A DNA stretch of 64,000 nt from Betaproteobacteria bacterium (GCA_016868375.1 VGHA01000002.1:19061-83060), one strand, 5' to 3'. Shown: positions 17,626 to 28,375, numbered from the stretch's first letter. Numbers and translations: made by a program. The notes: generated by a model not told the origin, from the letters alone.

Positions 17626-18347
17626 GCGTTCGGAAAGCTGATTCGGACTGCCGACCAGTCTGGTGACGGCTGTGCGACCAGTTCGGAAACTTCAGAAAGG
17701 AATGCCATTCGGGGAACCTCCGTCGCACCAAGAGACGCCAGATGGCGGGTGTTCTGCTGGCAGTCTATCACGCGAAATCCTTGCGCCAACAGCAGTTCAA
17801 CCAGTGCAAACAACGCGATCTTCGACGCGTCCGGTTCACGCGCAAACATGGATTCGCCGAAAAACATTCGACCGATTGAAACACCGTATAGCCCGCCGAT
17901 CAACGCACGGTCTTCATTTCGAATTTCAACAGAGTGCGCGTGACCGAGGCGATGCAGATCGCAATAGGCAGCAGCAATCTGAGCTGTGATCCAGGTACCG
18001 TCGCCCAGGCCCTCGCGCGGCTGCGCGCAGGCCTGGATGACCGCGGCGAAGTCCTGATCGAACGCAATGCTCCAGAGGCCTTCCCGGCGGATCCTCCGAA
18101 CCGTTTTGACCAGCGAACGCGAGGCCTTGAAGCGGTCGAGCGCCAGCACCATGCGTGGGTCAGGCGACCACCACAGCACGGGCTGTCCTTCGCTGTACCA
18201 GGGGAAGATGCCAGAGCGATAGGCTTCGAGCAGACGCTGTGCCGACAGATCATTGCCGGCGGCCAGCAGACCGTTGGGTTCGCGCAGCGCGGCATGCGGT
18301 GGCGGCAGCGGGTCTTCAGCAGTGACCCAGTGAAGCAGGGGGCGCAT
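17622..18347 (-). CDS. aat: Leucyl/phenylalanyl-tRNA--protein transferase
   Basis: The product is 241 aa. Family landmarks are [45 protein letters not shown], and the [18 protein letters not shown] segment. The enzyme transfers Leu or Phe from aminoacyl-tRNA to N-terminal Lys or Arg of proteins, marking them for ClpAPS degradation. It is first of a tight minus-strand group aat-bpt-pyrD. About 45 bp separate it from the nudix gene upstream, so that gene may share the transcript. Confidence 0.97.
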   Translation of the reverse strand: MRPLLHWVTAEDPLPPPHAALREPNGLLAAGNDLSAQRLLEAYRSGIFPWYSEGQPVLWWSPDPRMVLALDRFKASRSLVKTVRRIRREGLWSIAFDQDFAAVIQACAQPREGLGDGTWITAQIAAAYCDLHRLGHAHSVEIRNEDRALIGGLYGVSIGRMFFGESMFAREPDASKIALFALVELLLAQGFRVIDCQQNTRHLASLGATEVPRMAFLSEVSELVAQPSPDWSAVRISFPNA

Positions 18348-18392
18348 GCTGCAGGGGTGGTCTGAGGCGGACGGGTGACGGGTTGGAGAGGA

Positions 18393-18938
18393 CTAGCGAG
18401 GCTTCGGTTGATAGCGGATGGCAGTTGTGCGCAAGGGATACGTGCCGACCCGTCGGTCTTCGAAGAACCAGCGCAGCGTTTGTTCAACCGTTCGGAACGC
18501 CAGCGTGTCCCACGGAATTTCATGCTCTGAGAACAGCTTCGCCTCAAGGCTCTCGGGCCCTGGGTCGAAGTCGATGTCGAGCAGCCGAGCGTGAAAAAAA
18601 AGATGAACCTGATCAACGTGAGGGATGTCGAGCACCGAGTACAGCGCCCCCAGCTCTATACGAGCTCCCGCCTCTTCTGCGGTCTCACGGGCGGCACCCT
18701 CTTCGGTGGTCTCACCGTTTTCCATGAAGCCAGCAGGAAGCGTCCACATGCCGTACCGGGGCTCAATTGCGCGTCTGCAAAGCAGCACACGATCCTCCCA
18801 AATCGGAATCGTGCCCAGCACCATCTTGGGGTTCTGATAGTGAATGGCGCCGCACGGCTTGCAGCAGTAGCGCGGACGGTTATCGCCCGGCGGGATCTCC
18901 AGATCGACGAGGCTGCCGCAGGCCGAACAATGTTTCAC
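18393..18938 (-). CDS. NUDIX hydrolase with N-terminal zinc ribbon
   Basis: The product is 181 aa. A small Cys cluster (CSAC at 4-7; CCKPC at 25-29) forms a probable zinc ribbon. The complete Nudix box follows with G70, E76, R84-E85, E88-E89 and G91 in [20 protein letters not shown]. This architecture resembles NADH pyrophosphatase-like and related Nudix enzymes that hydrolyse nucleotide diphosphate derivatives. The substrate is undetermined. It is transcribed away from the initiator tRNA gene and towards aat. Confidence 0.9.
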   Translation of the reverse strand: MKHCSACGSLVDLEIPPGDNRPRYCCKPCGAIHYQNPKMVLGTIPIWEDRVLLCRRAIEPRYGMWTLPAGFMENGETTEEGAARETAEEAGARIELGALYSVLDIPHVDQVHLFFHARLLDIDFDPGPESLEAKLFSEHEIPWDTLAFRTVEQTLRWFFEDRRVGTYPLRTTAIRYQPKPR

Positions 18939-19034
18939 TGGTGCTCCGTTTCAAAAAGGTTGCTGGAGTGTACCGAAGGGATCGCACGATCGGGAAGGCC
19001 GTGTTGATTCTGTGACCGTTCATCTGCGCAACGT

Positions 19035-19063
19035 TTGCCTGGGTACGCCCTTACTGATATATT
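19035..19063 (+). promoter_or_regulatory. Candidate promoter of the initiator tRNA gene
   Basis: TTGCCT (19035-19040, 4 of 6 matches to TTGACA) and TATATT (19058-19063, 5 of 6 matches) are separated by exactly 17 bp. The tRNA begins 13 bp after the -10 box, as expected for a short leader. Confidence 0.6.
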
Positions 19064-19075
19064 CCCCTCCTCCGA

Positions 19076-19152
<77 letters not shown>

Positions 19153-19353
19153 GTTTCACAGTGCCTTGTCAGGCGCAATCAGAAACCATCCCGCAGCCCA
19201 AGGCGCGGGGTGGTCTCGTTCCTCCGGTGCCACAAGCAGTTGGTCTGTCGAGCGCAAGCGACGTTCGGCATCCGTTGATTGTGTGCAATCGGGGTCGTGC
19301 TGGGTTGGCCCGAAATTTTCGGGTTGGGCTCAGCGTTCCACGAAGCGGATCGG

Positions 19354-20040
19354 ATGAATACCGACGAAGCGAAAGCTGTGATCGAGGCAGCGCTACTGAG
19401 CGCCCAACAGCCTCTCGAAATCAACGACCTCAGGCGTTTGTTTGACGATTCGATTCCGCCCGATTCGATCCGCGCCTTGGTCGACGATATTGGTTTCAAC
19501 TGGCAGACGCGCAGCCTTCGATTGGTGAAGGTCGCATCAGGCTGGCGTTTTCAAACAGCACCTGAGTTCGCGCGCTTCCTCGACCGACTGGCAGGCGAGA
19601 AGCCGCCCAAGTACTCGCGTGCCGTGATGGAAACGCTGGCGATCATCGCCTACCGGCAGCCTGTTACTCGCGGCGACATTGAAGAGATCCGCGGCGTGAT
19701 GGTGTCGCCGCAAATCATCCGCACGCTAGAAGAGCGAGGCTGGATTGAAGTGATCGGACATAAAGATTCGGTGGGGCGGCCGTCTCTGTTCGGCACCACC
19801 CGCCGTTTCCTCGACGATATGGGCTTGGGTGCGCTGTCGCAGCTTCCCGCGCTCGAAGGTGCGGGCTCACCGGCTGACCTGCCAGCGCAGCAGGCGATCG
19901 ACTTTGATCCGCCGACGGTGCCCGCCCTGACGCATGAACCGCCTGCCGAGCCAACCGACGATTTCCAGCTTGGAGGCGACGCGCCGCAAGCCGACCCGGC
20001 TCCCCCCGCTGCAACACCCGAAACACGGGAACTCCCATGA
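19354..20040 (+). CDS. scpB: Segregation and condensation protein B
   Basis: The product is 228 aa from the ATG at 19354 ([21 protein letters not shown]); the track's longer start adds unrelated residues. Two winged-helix domains are visible, with the family core [29 protein letters not shown] and [20 protein letters not shown]. ScpB dimerises and bridges ScpA and SMC in the condensin complex. The C-terminal about 60 residues are Pro/Ala-rich and probably disordered. Its stop overlaps the rluB ATG (ATGA). Its partner scpA lies 16 kb away at 36427. Confidence 0.96.
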   Translation: MNTDEAKAVIEAALLSAQQPLEINDLRRLFDDSIPPDSIRALVDDIGFNWQTRSLRLVKVASGWRFQTAPEFARFLDRLAGEKPPKYSRAVMETLAIIAYRQPVTRGDIEEIRGVMVSPQIIRTLEERGWIEVIGHKDSVGRPSLFGTTRRFLDDMGLGALSQLPALEGAGSPADLPAQQAIDFDPPTVPALTHEPPAEPTDDFQLGGDAPQADPAPPAATPETRELP

Positions 20041-21791
20041 ATGATGACACCCCCACAGCGTCTGGAGCGCCTTCCGAGCGCCCCGATGCTGCCAGCGCAG
20101 CGAAGCCGTCGGCAGAGGCGGCAGGCGGTCAGTCGCCCGACGATGGTCAGGCGTCTGCCGGCAAGCCGCCGCGCCATGCGTTTCGCCGCCGCCGCGGGCG
20201 CCACCCCAACCGCACTGGGCAGGCGCGCCCTGACTCGGCTGATGGTCGCACCAATGGGCCGGATGAGGAGGCTGCGGCGGGTGCCGAGCGCCCGGTGGAA
20301 GAGGCGCCTGAGTTACCGGTGTATTCAAGCCAGCAGGCCATTGGGCTCGATGCTGCCGATCCCGCCAAACGGCGGCAACGTGATGTGCTCCCCGAGGAAG
20401 ATCTGCCGAAGCTGCACAAGCTGCTGGCCGATGCCGGGCTGGGGTCCCGGCGCGATATGGAAGAACTGATCGTTGCAGGACGCGTATCGGTGAACGGGCA
20501 GCCCGCCCACGTTGGTCAGCGTATCGGCCCGAACGATCAGGTGCGCGTAAACGGTCGCCCGATTCGCCGGCCGCCAACTTCTCTGCCGCCACGGGTGCTG
20601 CTCTATCACAAGCCGTCTGGAGAGATCTGTACCCGGGACGATCCCTCCAAGCGGGCTACCGTGTTCGAAAGGCTCCCGCGTCTGAAGGGCGCGCGCTGGG
20701 TAGCGGTTGGCCGTCTTGATTTCAATACCGAGGGTCTGCTTGTCTTCACCACCTCGGGCGATATCGCCAATCAGCTCATGCATCCGCGCTATGGTTGGGA
20801 GCGTGAATACGCGGTTCGCATTCTTGGCAGGATTGACGAAGAGACGCGCTCGCGACTGATGGAGGGCGTGGCGCTCGAGGATGGCCCGGCCGTGTTTTCC
20901 ACCGTCGAGGATCTCGGTGGCGAAGGCGCCAACGCCTGGTATCGCGTCGTGATCAGCGAGGGGCGCAACCGGGAGGTGCGCCGCATGTTCGATGTGGTTG
21001 GGCTGACCGTCAGTCGACTGGTGCGGTTGCGTTTCGGGCCGGTTGCGCTGCCTCGCGGCCTGTCGCGTGGGCGCTGGGCGGAATTGTCGCCAGCCGAGGT
21101 ACTGTCGCTGCAGCGGCTGCTGCGGGGGGGCGATCCCGCTACCGAAGCCGCCAGAGCTGCTGCCCGTGAGACCCTCGATCCGGATGACGACGATGCCGGA
21201 TGGAGCGATGCGGATGACGACTTCGAGCATCCACTTGACTCCATTGGTAACGTCGCGCTGCCCGAAGACGATGCGCCGGATGAACTGCCTCCCGAACTGT
21301 CAGACGATGAATGGCAGCCGAGTTCGCGCGATGCGCACCTCGAAGGCATTACCCGGACCGTTCGTCGCGGTGACCCTGCGCCGAAAGCGCCGGGCCAGGG
21401 GCGCCGTGCGCGCGCTCGAATGATGGGTCAGCAGGGCTTCGTGGGGCCGATGGACAGCGGCGGCGGAGCGGCGGCCACGGGCGGTGTGCCCGGCGGGCGC
21501 CAAGGCCGTGGACGCGGGGCCGGGGGGCGGGGTCCCAAAGCGGCGCCTGGCGCGCCCGGATTCTCCCTTCCCGGAGGCGGCGGCCAGCCGGGGCGCAAGC
21601 CTGGCGCGGGCAAACGCTCGGGCGGCAAGCCAGGCGGGGGCAAGTCAGCGGGCGGGCCTCGCCCTGGCGGGCAGTCGGGGCAGGGGGGGCAGCCCGGGCC
21701 GGCCTCTCCGGGTGCCGGCCGACGGCCGAGGCGCGGTCGGCGCGGTGGCGGTGGCGGTGGCGGTGGCGGGCCTGCACCCGGTGGCGCGTAA
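20037..21791 (+). CDS. rluB: 23S rRNA pseudouridine(2605) synthase RluB with long disordered tails
   Basis: The product is 584 aa, far longer than the about 290 aa of E. coli RluB. An N-terminal Ala/Arg/Pro-rich extension spans about 1-120. The S4 domain follows ([23 protein letters not shown]), then the RsuA-type catalytic domain with [14 protein letters not shown] (catalytic Asp) and [10 protein letters not shown]. From about residue 365 on, an acidic stretch ([15 protein letters not shown]) precedes a very Gly/Pro/Arg-rich RGG-like tail. The enzyme modifies U2605 of 23S rRNA; the basic tail may help bind RNA. Such tails are common in Burkholderiales RluB. Confidence 0.95.
   Translation: MNDDTPTASGAPSERPDAASAAKPSAEAAGGQSPDDGQASAGKPPRHAFRRRRGRHPNRTGQARPDSADGRTNGPDEEAAAGAERPVEEAPELPVYSSQQAIGLDAADPAKRRQRDVLPEEDLPKLHKLLADAGLGSRRDMEELIVAGRVSVNGQPAHVGQRIGPNDQVRVNGRPIRRPPTSLPPRVLLYHKPSGEICTRDDPSKRATVFERLPRLKGARWVAVGRLDFNTEGLLVFTTSGDIANQLMHPRYGWEREYAVRILGRIDEETRSRLMEGVALEDGPAVFSTVEDLGGEGANAWYRVVISEGRNREVRRMFDVVGLTVSRLVRLRFGPVALPRGLSRGRWAELSPAEVLSLQRLLRGGDPATEAARAAARETLDPDDDDAGWSDADDDFEHPLDSIGNVALPEDDAPDELPPELSDDEWQPSSRDAHLEGITRTVRRGDPAPKAPGQGRRARARMMGQQGFVGPMDSGGGAAATGGVPGGRQGRGRGAGGRGPKAAPGAPGFSLPGGGGQPGRKPGAGKRSGGKPGGGKSAGGPRPGGQSGQGGQPGPASPGAGRRPRRGRRGGGGGGGGGPAPGGA
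21744..21767 (+). repeat. Four perfect tandem GGTGGC hexamers in the rluB 3' end
   Basis: Four exact copies of GGTGGC lie in frame near the end of rluB and encode a Gly run. The array could vary in copy number by slippage without breaking the frame. Confidence 0.85.
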
Positions 21792-21829
21792 CCGCGAGCG
21801 CTTCGCTCAGCACATTCGGATTTTCAGGT

Positions 21830-21876
21830 TATAATTTTTTGTTGTTTACCCGTCCCGGCAGGCTTTCAGGGACGGG
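21830..21876 (+). promoter_or_regulatory. rimP operon -10 box and first leader hairpin
   Basis: A perfect TATAAT at 21830-21835 is followed by an AT-rich start region and then CCCGTCCC (21849-21856) pairing perfectly with GGGACGGG (21869-21876) over a 12-nt loop. No good -35 box was found at 16-18 bp, so promoter activity is uncertain. The hairpin would be the first element of a leader RNA upstream of rimP-nusA-infB. Confidence 0.45.
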
Positions 21877-21886
21877 CTTGGGGTGA

Positions 21887-21912
21887 ATGGGCTTGCGAGC
21901 CCATTTTTTTTT
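21887..21912 (+). terminator. Intrinsic terminator (possible attenuator) in the rimP leader
   Basis: ATGGGCT (21887-21893) pairs with AGCCCAT (21898-21904) over the TGCG loop and runs straight into nine T residues (21904-21912). This is a textbook factor-independent terminator. It lies downstream of the TATAAT and upstream of rimP, so it ends transcripts from rluB and may also attenuate the nusA operon. Confidence 0.85.
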
Positions 21913-22014
21913 CCTCGGCGCCAGGCTGGGGACGGCAGGGTGGAGAGTAATAGGTTGAATGCTGGGTCGCGGACACGATCCGAGCGCGCGCGCGAACCTG
22001 TTTCGGAAATCGGC

Positions 22015-22575
22015 GTGAGCGCCTCGGGCATTCCTCATCTGCACGAGCTGGTCGAGCGAACGATTGAGCCGATGGGGTACGAACTGGTCGATGTTGAATT
22101 CGGCCAGCGCGGGCTATTGCGAATCGTCATTGATTCTCCAGCAGGGATCCGGGTTGAAGACTGCGAACAGGTCAGCCGGCAATTAAGCCATCTGTTTACT
22201 GTCGAAAACATCGACTACGATCGGCTGGAAATTTCATCGCCGGGGCTCGACAGGCCACTTCGCCAGCCGCGCGATTTTGTCCGGTTTGCCTCCAACCGAA
22301 TCACGCTTCGGCTTCGGCAGCCTTTCCAGGGCAGGCGAAACTTCGAGGGCATCCTCACCGTTGAAGACGAAGGTCGATTCGGGCTCGAACTGGTTGAGCC
22401 TGAAAACAACACGCCGCGCAAACCGGGGGCGGGTCGGCCCGCAGCGAAGCGGGCGGGCGCTGCGCGCAAAGCCGTCAAGCCCGGTGAGCAGGAAGCGCCG
22501 GTCACGGTGCGCAAACTTATCTTTTCGCTCGACGAAGTCGAGCGGGCACGTCTGGTGCCGATCGTGAAGTTTTAG
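22015..22575 (+). CDS. rimP: Ribosome maturation factor RimP
   Basis: The core LHELVERTIEPMGYELVDVEF followed by GLLRIVIDSP and SSPGLDRPL identifies RimP, needed for 30S maturation. The start is uncertain. The track's ATG at 21883 lies within the terminator hairpin and is rejected. GTG at 22015 gives the usual short N-terminus and 186 aa; a TTG at 21955 has the best SD (GGAG nine bases upstream) and would add 20 residues. An insert of about 35 basic residues (PRKPGAGRPAAKRAGAARKAV) interrupts the C-terminal SH3-like domain, making the protein longer than the usual about 150-160 aa. nusA follows after 9 bp. Confidence 0.9.
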   Translation: MSASGIPHLHELVERTIEPMGYELVDVEFGQRGLLRIVIDSPAGIRVEDCEQVSRQLSHLFTVENIDYDRLEISSPGLDRPLRQPRDFVRFASNRITLRLRQPFQGRRNFEGILTVEDEGRFGLELVEPENNTPRKPGAGRPAAKRAGAARKAVKPGEQEAPVTVRKLIFSLDEVERARLVPIVKF

Positions 22576-22584
22576 GAGCTGAGC

Positions 22585-24069
22585 ATGAGCCGAGAAGTCC
22601 TGCTGTTGGTCGATGCGCTGGCGCGCGAAAAGAACGTCGCGCGTGACGTCGTGTTTGCAGCGCTCGAAACTGCGCTCGCCTCCGCCACCAAAAAACGTTT
22701 CAAGGAAGAGGTCGATGTTCGCGTGACGATCGATCGGCTTTCTGGTGACTATGAAGCCTTCCGTCGCTGGCAGGTTGTTCCAGACGGCGAACTCGAGGAT
22801 CACGACATCCAGATGATCCTGAGCGAAGCGCATAAACAGGTCGCTGACGTTCAGGTGGGTGACTTCATCGAGGAAGAGCTTGATGCGGTTGAGCTGGGCC
22901 GAATTGGCGCGCAGGCAGCCAAGCAGGTCATTCTCCAGCGTATTCGCGAAGCCGAGCGCGAGCAGATTATCGACGACTTCCTCGCGCGCGGCGAGCCGAT
23001 CATGTCAGGCACCGTCAAGCGCATCGATCGCGAAGGCGCGATCATTGAAACCGGCAAGCTCGAAGCGCGGCTGCCTCGCGATCAGATGATTCCCAAGGAA
23101 AACCTGCGCGTCGGTGATCGGGTGCGCGCACTCGTGCTCCGCGTGAACCGCGAGGGTCGCGGACCACAGCTCATTTTGTCGCGCACCGCGCCCGATTTCA
23201 TCCGGCATCTGTTCACCAATGAGGTGCCTGAAATCGAGCAGGGGCTGCTGCAGATCAAGGCGGCGGCACGTGATGCGGGTGTCCGCGCAAAAATTGCGGT
23301 TCACACCACCGACCGCCGAATCGATCCGATCGGCACCTGTGTGGGCGTGCGCGGTTCGCGGGTGCAGGCCGTGACGGGCGAGCTTGCGGGCGAGCGCGTT
23401 GACATCGTTCTGTGGTCGGAGGATCCGGCGCAGTTCGTGATTGGTGCGCTCGCACCTGCCAATGTGTCCTCGATCGTTGTTGATGAGGACAAGCACGCGA
23501 TGGACGTGGTGGTTGACGAGGACAACCTGGCGCTTGCGATCGGAACCGGCGGCAGAAACGTCAGGCTCGCGTCCGAGCTTACCGGCTGGCACATCAACAT
23601 CATGACCCGTGAAGAGTCGCAGCAGAAGTCGGCCGCTGAGCGCGGCGAAGTACGCAACGTCTTCATGCAGCAGCTGGATGTGGACGAGGAAGTCGCAGAC
23701 ATCCTGATCGACGAGGGCTTTACCAGTCTCGAAGAAATCGCGTACGTGCCGCTCAACGAGATGCTCGAGATCGAGGCGTTCGACGAGGACACCGTGAACG
23801 AGCTTCGCGATCGGGCGCGCAATGTTCTGCTGACAGAGGCCATTGCCACCGAAGAGAAAATTGGCGCGGCGGCCGAAGATCTGCTGTCTCTTGAAGGTAT
23901 GGATCGGGACCTGGCCGCACGGTTGTCAGATTCCGGCGTCCACACCCGCGACGAGCTGGCAGAGCTCGCCGTAGACGAGCTGGTCGACGCAACCGGGATT
24001 GACGAGCAGCGGGCCCGCGACCTGATCATCCGTGCGCGTGCGCACTGGTTTGAGAGTGAGCAGGCCTGA
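22585..24069 (+). CDS. nusA: Transcription termination/antitermination protein NusA
   Basis: The product is 494 aa, the size of the E. coli protein. Domains in order are the N-terminal RNAP-binding domain ([18 protein letters not shown]), S1 (about 130-200; [17 protein letters not shown]), and the KH1/KH2 pair with [18 protein letters not shown] and [18 protein letters not shown]. Two C-terminal acidic helix-hairpin repeats follow ([16 protein letters not shown] and [16 protein letters not shown]), as in proteobacterial NusA. It regulates pausing, intrinsic termination and rRNA antitermination. NusA is known in E. coli to control its own operon, which is relevant to the leader terminator at 21887. 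Confidence 0.98.
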   Translation: MSREVLLLVDALAREKNVARDVVFAALETALASATKKRFKEEVDVRVTIDRLSGDYEAFRRWQVVPDGELEDHDIQMILSEAHKQVADVQVGDFIEEELDAVELGRIGAQAAKQVILQRIREAEREQIIDDFLARGEPIMSGTVKRIDREGAIIETGKLEARLPRDQMIPKENLRVGDRVRALVLRVNREGRGPQLILSRTAPDFIRHLFTNEVPEIEQGLLQIKAAARDAGVRAKIAVHTTDRRIDPIGTCVGVRGSRVQAVTGELAGERVDIVLWSEDPAQFVIGALAPANVSSIVVDEDKHAMDVVVDEDNLALAIGTGGRNVRLASELTGWHINIMTREESQQKSAAERGEVRNVFMQQLDVDEEVADILIDEGFTSLEEIAYVPLNEMLEIEAFDEDTVNELRDRARNVLLTEAIATEEKIGAAAEDLLSLEGMDRDLAARLSDSGVHTRDELAELAVDELVDATGIDEQRARDLIIRARAHWFESEQA

Positions 24070-24107
24070 GGGCGGCTTCATCGCGCCAGGTTCAGGGAAG
24101 GACAGAA

Positions 24108-27044
24108 ATGGCAAGTACCAACGTTGCAAGTTTCGCAACCGAACTGAAGATGCCCGTCGAGATGCTGCTGGAGCAGCTGCGCTCGGCGGGTGTCGAAAAG
24201 CGTTCGGGCGACGACACGGTCACCGAGGCAGACAAAGAGCGCCTGCTGGAAGCGCTGCGGCGCGCGCATGGTGGCGGTGAAGCGCCCAAGAAAAAAATCA
24301 CGCTTACCCGGAAGCAGACCTCTGAGATCAAGCAGGCCGATGCCACCGGTAAGGCTCGAACCATTCAGGTCGAGGTGCGCAAGAAGCGCGTCTTTGTGAA
24401 GCGCGATGGCACCGAGGTGCCCGTGTCCGAGGTGCCGACGCAGCCCGCCGAGTCTCCCATCGACGAAGATCAGCTTCGTCTGCGCGAGGAGGAAGAGCGT
24501 CGTCAACAGCAGCTGCTCGAGCTTCAGGCTGCGGAACTGCGTGAGAAGCAGCAGTGGCTCGAGGAAGAGCGTCTTCGGGCCGAGGCCGCTGCGGAAGAAG
24601 CCGCGCGGCGTGAGGCTGAGGCGCTCGCCGAGCAGCAACGCCTGGCGGCTGAAAACGAAGCCCGTCGGCGCGAGCAGGCGTCGGCCGCATCCGATGTGGT
24701 GCAACCGGTTACCAATGAACAGACTCTGCAGCGCGAGGCGGAAAATTCCGCCAGACGCAAGGCGGAAGCGCAGGCCGCTGCTCAGGCGCAGGCGGCTGCC
24801 GACGCACGTCGTCGTGCCGACGAAGAGGCGCGGGTGCGGTCCGAGGCGCGGGCTCGCGCCGAGGCCGAGGTTGCAGAAATCAATCGGCTGATGAGCGCCT
24901 CCCGAAAGCCTGTTGCCAAGCCGGTTGAGGCCCTGCCGCCGGCACCGGCACCGGCACCGGTAGTGGCCGCAGCGCCCCAGCCCGCTCCCGCAGCGCCGGC
25001 TGGCGCCAAGGCGCGGGTCAAGGGCACGCTGCATCGCGCTGCCGGCGCACCCTCGCGAACCGGTCCCGCAGCACCGGCACCTGCTGGCGATGCTCAGAAG
25101 AAACACGTCAAGTCAGAGAAGCTGTCCTCGACCTGGTCAGAGGAAGCCGCCAAGAAGCGCGCGATCAAAACGCGTGGCGACTCGAGCGGTGGTAGCGCCG
25201 GTTGGCGGGGACCGCGGGGCGGCGGGTCAAATCGCGGTCGCGATCGTGGCGCCGAAGTGCCGCAGGTCGCGGCAGCGCCTGCGGAAGCGGTGGTTCGCGA
25301 GGTCCATATCGCTGAAACCGTCACCGTTGCCGATCTTGCGCACAAGATGTCGGTGAAGGCGGCTGAGGTCATCAAGACCCTGATGAAGCTTGGTCAGATG
25401 GTCACCATCAATCAGGTGCTTGACCAGGACACGGCCATGATCGTGGTCGAGGAAATGGGGCATCTTGCAGTCGCAGCCAAGCTTGACGATCCCGAGGCAT
25501 TCCTCGAGGAAAGCGGCGACTTGGGCGACCAGATTCCACGGCCGCCTGTGGTCACAGTCATGGGCCACGTCGATCATGGTAAAACCTCGCTGCTTGACTC
25601 GATCCGTCGGTCCAAGGTTGCGGCGGGCGAGGCGGGTGGCATCACTCAACACATCGGCGCCTACCATGTGCAAACCCCACGAGGCGTCATCACCTTCCTC
25701 GACACGCCAGGTCACGAGGCCTTCACGGCGATGCGGGCGCGCGGCGCGAAAGCCACTGACATCGTCATTCTGGTGGTGGCTGCGGACGACGGCGTGATGC
25801 CGCAAACCATCGAGGCCATCCGGCATGCCCGGGCGGCTAACGTGCCCGTCGTCATCGCGATGAACAAGATCGACAAACCCGAGGCGAACCCGGACCGCGT
25901 CAAGCAGGAACTGGTCGCTCAGGAGGTCGTGCCCGAGGAATACGGCGGCGATTCACCGCTGGTGCCGGTATCCGCCAAAACAGGCGAGGGTATCGATTCC
26001 CTGCTTGAAAACGTGCTGCTGCAGGCAGAAGTGCTTGAGTTGAAGGCGGTTCGCGATGGCGCGGCCAAGGGGCTGGTCATCGAAGCCCGCCTCGACAAAG
26101 GCCGAGGTCCGGTGGCCACGGTTCTGGTTCAGTCCGGAACGCTCAAGCGAGGCGATGTGGTGCTGGCGGGTTCTGCGTTCGGCCGCGTTCGCGCGATGCT
26201 CGATGAAAATGCTCGCCCGGTTAACGAAGCCGGTCCCTCCATTCCGGTTGAGATCCAGGGTCTGGCCGAGGTGCCTGCCGCTGGTGAGGAAGTCATCGTG
26301 CTGGGCGACGAACGCAAAGCGCGCGAAATCGCGCTGTTCCGGCAGGGTAAGTTCCGCGACGTGAAGCTCGCGAAGCGGCAGGCCGCCAAGCTCGAAAACA
26401 TGCTCGAGCAAATGTCGGAGGGTGACGTCAAGACACTGCCGCTGATCATCAAGGCCGATGTGCAGGGTTCTCAGGAGGCCTTGACGCATGCCATGCTCAA
26501 GCTGGGTACCGAAGAGGTACGGATCACGGTCGTGCATCAGGCGGTCGGTGGCATCACAGAGTCTGACGTCAACCTGGCGACCGCTTCCAAGGCCGTCATT
26601 ATTGGCTTTAACGTGCGCGCCGATCAGGCCGCTAAACGCCTGGCTGAAACAAACGGCGTCGACATCCGCTACTACAACATCATCTATGACGCGGTCGACG
26701 AGGTGAAGGCCGCCATGGCTGGTCTGCTCTCACCCGAACAGAAGGAAGAGACGCTGGGTCTGGTCGAGATCCGGCAGATCTTCCGGGTGTCTAAGGTGGG
26801 AACCATCGCCGGCTGTATGGTGCTCGAAGGTGTGGTGCGGCGTGGGGCCCGAGTCCGTCTGCTGCGTGACAACACCGTCATCTGGACGGGCGAGCTCGAC
26901 TCGCTCAAGCGCTTCAAGGACGACGTCCGAGAGGTCAAGGAAGGCTTCGAATGCGGTTTGTCGCTGCGGGGCTACGACGACATTCACGAGCGTGACCAGA
27001 TCGAAGTGTTCGAGGTCAAAGAAGTCGCCCGTACGACGCTTTAA
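24108..27044 (+). CDS. infB: Translation initiation factor IF-2
   Basis: The product is 978 aa. An N-terminal IF2N motif ([23 protein letters not shown]) is followed by a long charged and Ala/Pro-rich region (about 100-400) with coiled-coil character and a GGCACC triple repeat encoding AP dipeptides. A second IF2N-like segment ([19 protein letters not shown]) precedes the GTPase domain: GHVDHGKT near residue 486, DTPGHEAF and NKIDKPEA. The C-terminal domains that bind fMet-tRNA complete the protein. IF-2 places initiator tRNA on the ribosome. An internal start giving a shorter isoform, as in E. coli, is possible but not evident. Confidence 0.98.
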   Translation: MASTNVASFATELKMPVEMLLEQLRSAGVEKRSGDDTVTEADKERLLEALRRAHGGGEAPKKKITLTRKQTSEIKQADATGKARTIQVEVRKKRVFVKRDGTEVPVSEVPTQPAESPIDEDQLRLREEEERRQQQLLELQAAELREKQQWLEEERLRAEAAAEEAARREAEALAEQQRLAAENEARRREQASAASDVVQPVTNEQTLQREAENSARRKAEAQAAAQAQAAADARRRADEEARVRSEARARAEAEVAEINRLMSASRKPVAKPVEALPPAPAPAPVVAAAPQPAPAAPAGAKARVKGTLHRAAGAPSRTGPAAPAPAGDAQKKHVKSEKLSSTWSEEAAKKRAIKTRGDSSGGSAGWRGPRGGGSNRGRDRGAEVPQVAAAPAEAVVREVHIAETVTVADLAHKMSVKAAEVIKTLMKLGQMVTINQVLDQDTAMIVVEEMGHLAVAAKLDDPEAFLEESGDLGDQIPRPPVVTVMGHVDHGKTSLLDSIRRSKVAAGEAGGITQHIGAYHVQTPRGVITFLDTPGHEAFTAMRARGAKATDIVILVVAADDGVMPQTIEAIRHARAANVPVVIAMNKIDKPEANPDRVKQELVAQEVVPEEYGGDSPLVPVSAKTGEGIDSLLENVLLQAEVLELKAVRDGAAKGLVIEARLDKGRGPVATVLVQSGTLKRGDVVLAGSAFGRVRAMLDENARPVNEAGPSIPVEIQGLAEVPAAGEEVIVLGDERKAREIALFRQGKFRDVKLAKRQAAKLENMLEQMSEGDVKTLPLIIKADVQGSQEALTHAMLKLGTEEVRITVVHQAVGGITESDVNLATASKAVIIGFNVRADQAAKRLAETNGVDIRYYNIIYDAVDEVKAAMAGLLSPEQKEETLGLVEIRQIFRVSKVGTIAGCMVLEGVVRRGARVRLLRDNTVIWTGELDSLKRFKDDVREVKEGFECGLSLRGYDDIHERDQIEVFEVKEVARTTL

Positions 27045-27053
27045 GGCGGTTTG

Positions 27054-27431
27054 ATGGCAAAGCGCAGTGCGTCTGCGGGCCCCCGAGGGGTCCGCGTCGC
27101 CGAACAGATTCACCAGGAACTCGCCCTTCTGATTCGGGGTGAGCTCAAGGATGCAGGGCCGGGTATGATCACGCTCACCGGGGTCGATCTGACCCCGGAC
27201 TATGCGTATGCCACCGTTTATTTCACTGTACTGCCGGACGATCCAGCCACCGTTGAAGTCACGACGCAGGCGCTTTCGCGCGCGGCGGGCTTCATGCGCG
27301 GCCAGATCGGTCGACGGATCCGTATTCACACGACGCCCGAGCTGCGCTTCGTTCTCGATCGCTCCACGCTGCGAGGGCTCGAGCTCGACCGCCTGATCAG
27401 CGAAGCAAACCGTCGCCAGGCCGACGAGTGA
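27054..27431 (+). CDS. rbfA: 30S ribosome-binding factor RbfA
   Basis: The product is 125 aa from the ATG at 27054; the track's start is the TTG one codon upstream. RbfA features include RVAEQIHQELALLIRGELKD, the KH-like fold with YATVYFTVL, and the C-terminal RIRIHTTPELRFVLDRS. The protein assists late 16S rRNA maturation in the 30S subunit. It starts 9 bp after infB and overlaps truB by 4 bp (GTGA). Confidence 0.96.
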   Translation: MAKRSASAGPRGVRVAEQIHQELALLIRGELKDAGPGMITLTGVDLTPDYAYATVYFTVLPDDPATVEVTTQALSRAAGFMRGQIGRRIRIHTTPELRFVLDRSTLRGLELDRLISEANRRQADE

Positions 27432-28375
27432 GCGCGGCCTCCGCAGTGCAGCAGCCGCGAGCGGCGCGAGCGGCCAGTCCGCGCGACCCCATCGATGGCG
27501 TGCTGCTGCTCGACAAGCCACGCGGGCTCAGCTCCAGCCAGGCCATGCTTGTCTGCCGGCGGCTGCTCGGTGCGGCCAAAGCGGGTCACGGTGGCACACT
27601 CGATCCAATGGCAAGCGGCCTGTTGCCGATCCTGGTTGGCGAAGCGACCAAGTTTGCGCACGACCTGCTTGATGCAGACAAAACCTATGCTGCAACACTG
27701 CATCTTGGGCAGACCAGTACCACCGGCGATGCTGAGGGACAGATCGTTATAACGGGCAATGCCCTGCCCACTGAACCTGAGCTTGTGTCGGCGCTGCAAA
27801 GGTTCGAGGGGCCCATTGCGCAGCGGCCGCCCATGCATTCGGCGCTGAAGCATCAGGGACGCCCGCTGTACGACTATGCGCGCAGCGGCGTCGATGTTGA
27901 GCGGGCAACTCGAACCGTTGTCATTCACCGGATTGACCTGCTTGTGTTCGAAGGTGAGTTTGTGCGGCTGCGGGTCAGCTGCAGCAAGGGCACGTATATC
28001 CGAACACTCGCCGAAGACATCGGTGAGGCAGTGGGTTGCGGCGCCTGGCTTTCCGATCTGCGTCGTGAAGCCGTTGATTCGCTATCGCTCGACAACGGGG
28101 TATCGCTCGATGCGCTCGAGGCGCTCGATCTTGTCGAAAGGCGTAAGCGACTGATGCCGCTTGATTCGCTGGTGCAGCGACTGCCGATCGTTGAACTCGA
28201 TGCCGCTGCGGCGCTTCGACTGACCCAGGGCCAGCGCCTGCGACTTGCCCCCCGGACAGACGACCCGCCGCAGCGCGTTCGCGTGGTTCACGCCAATCGC
28301 CTGCTCGGCGTCGCCATGCTCGATGGTGGCGTACTCATTTCGCAACGGATGATCGCCGCACCCACCACTGGCTAG
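27428..28375 (+). CDS. truB: tRNA pseudouridine(55) synthase TruB
   Basis: The product is 315 aa from a GTG that overlaps the rbfA stop. The catalytic motif KAGHGGTLDPMASGLLP with its Asp is intact, and GTYIRTLAEDIG and a C-terminal PUA-like region are present. The N-terminus carries about 18 extra Ala/Arg-rich residues before PIDGVLLLDKPRGLSS. TruB makes pseudouridine 55 in the tRNA T loop and helps tRNA folding. Confidence 0.97.
   Translation: MSAASAVQQPRAARAASPRDPIDGVLLLDKPRGLSSSQAMLVCRRLLGAAKAGHGGTLDPMASGLLPILVGEATKFAHDLLDADKTYAATLHLGQTSTTGDAEGQIVITGNALPTEPELVSALQRFEGPIAQRPPMHSALKHQGRPLYDYARSGVDVERATRTVVIHRIDLLVFEGEFVRLRVSCSKGTYIRTLAEDIGEAVGCGAWLSDLRREAVDSLSLDNGVSLDALEALDLVERRKRLMPLDSLVQRLPIVELDAAAALRLTQGQRLRLAPRTDDPPQRVRVVHANRLLGVAMLDGGVLISQRMIAAPTTG

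Noticed and set aside
19153-19353. Small genes between tRNA-fMet and scpB
   Set aside because: Open frames exist but none has an SD, typical codon use or recognisable features. I see nothing supported in these 200 bp.
24941-24958. GGCACC triple repeat as a mobile or regulatory element
   Set aside because: It lies in the Ala/Pro linker of infB and encodes AP dipeptides; low-complexity coding explains it.
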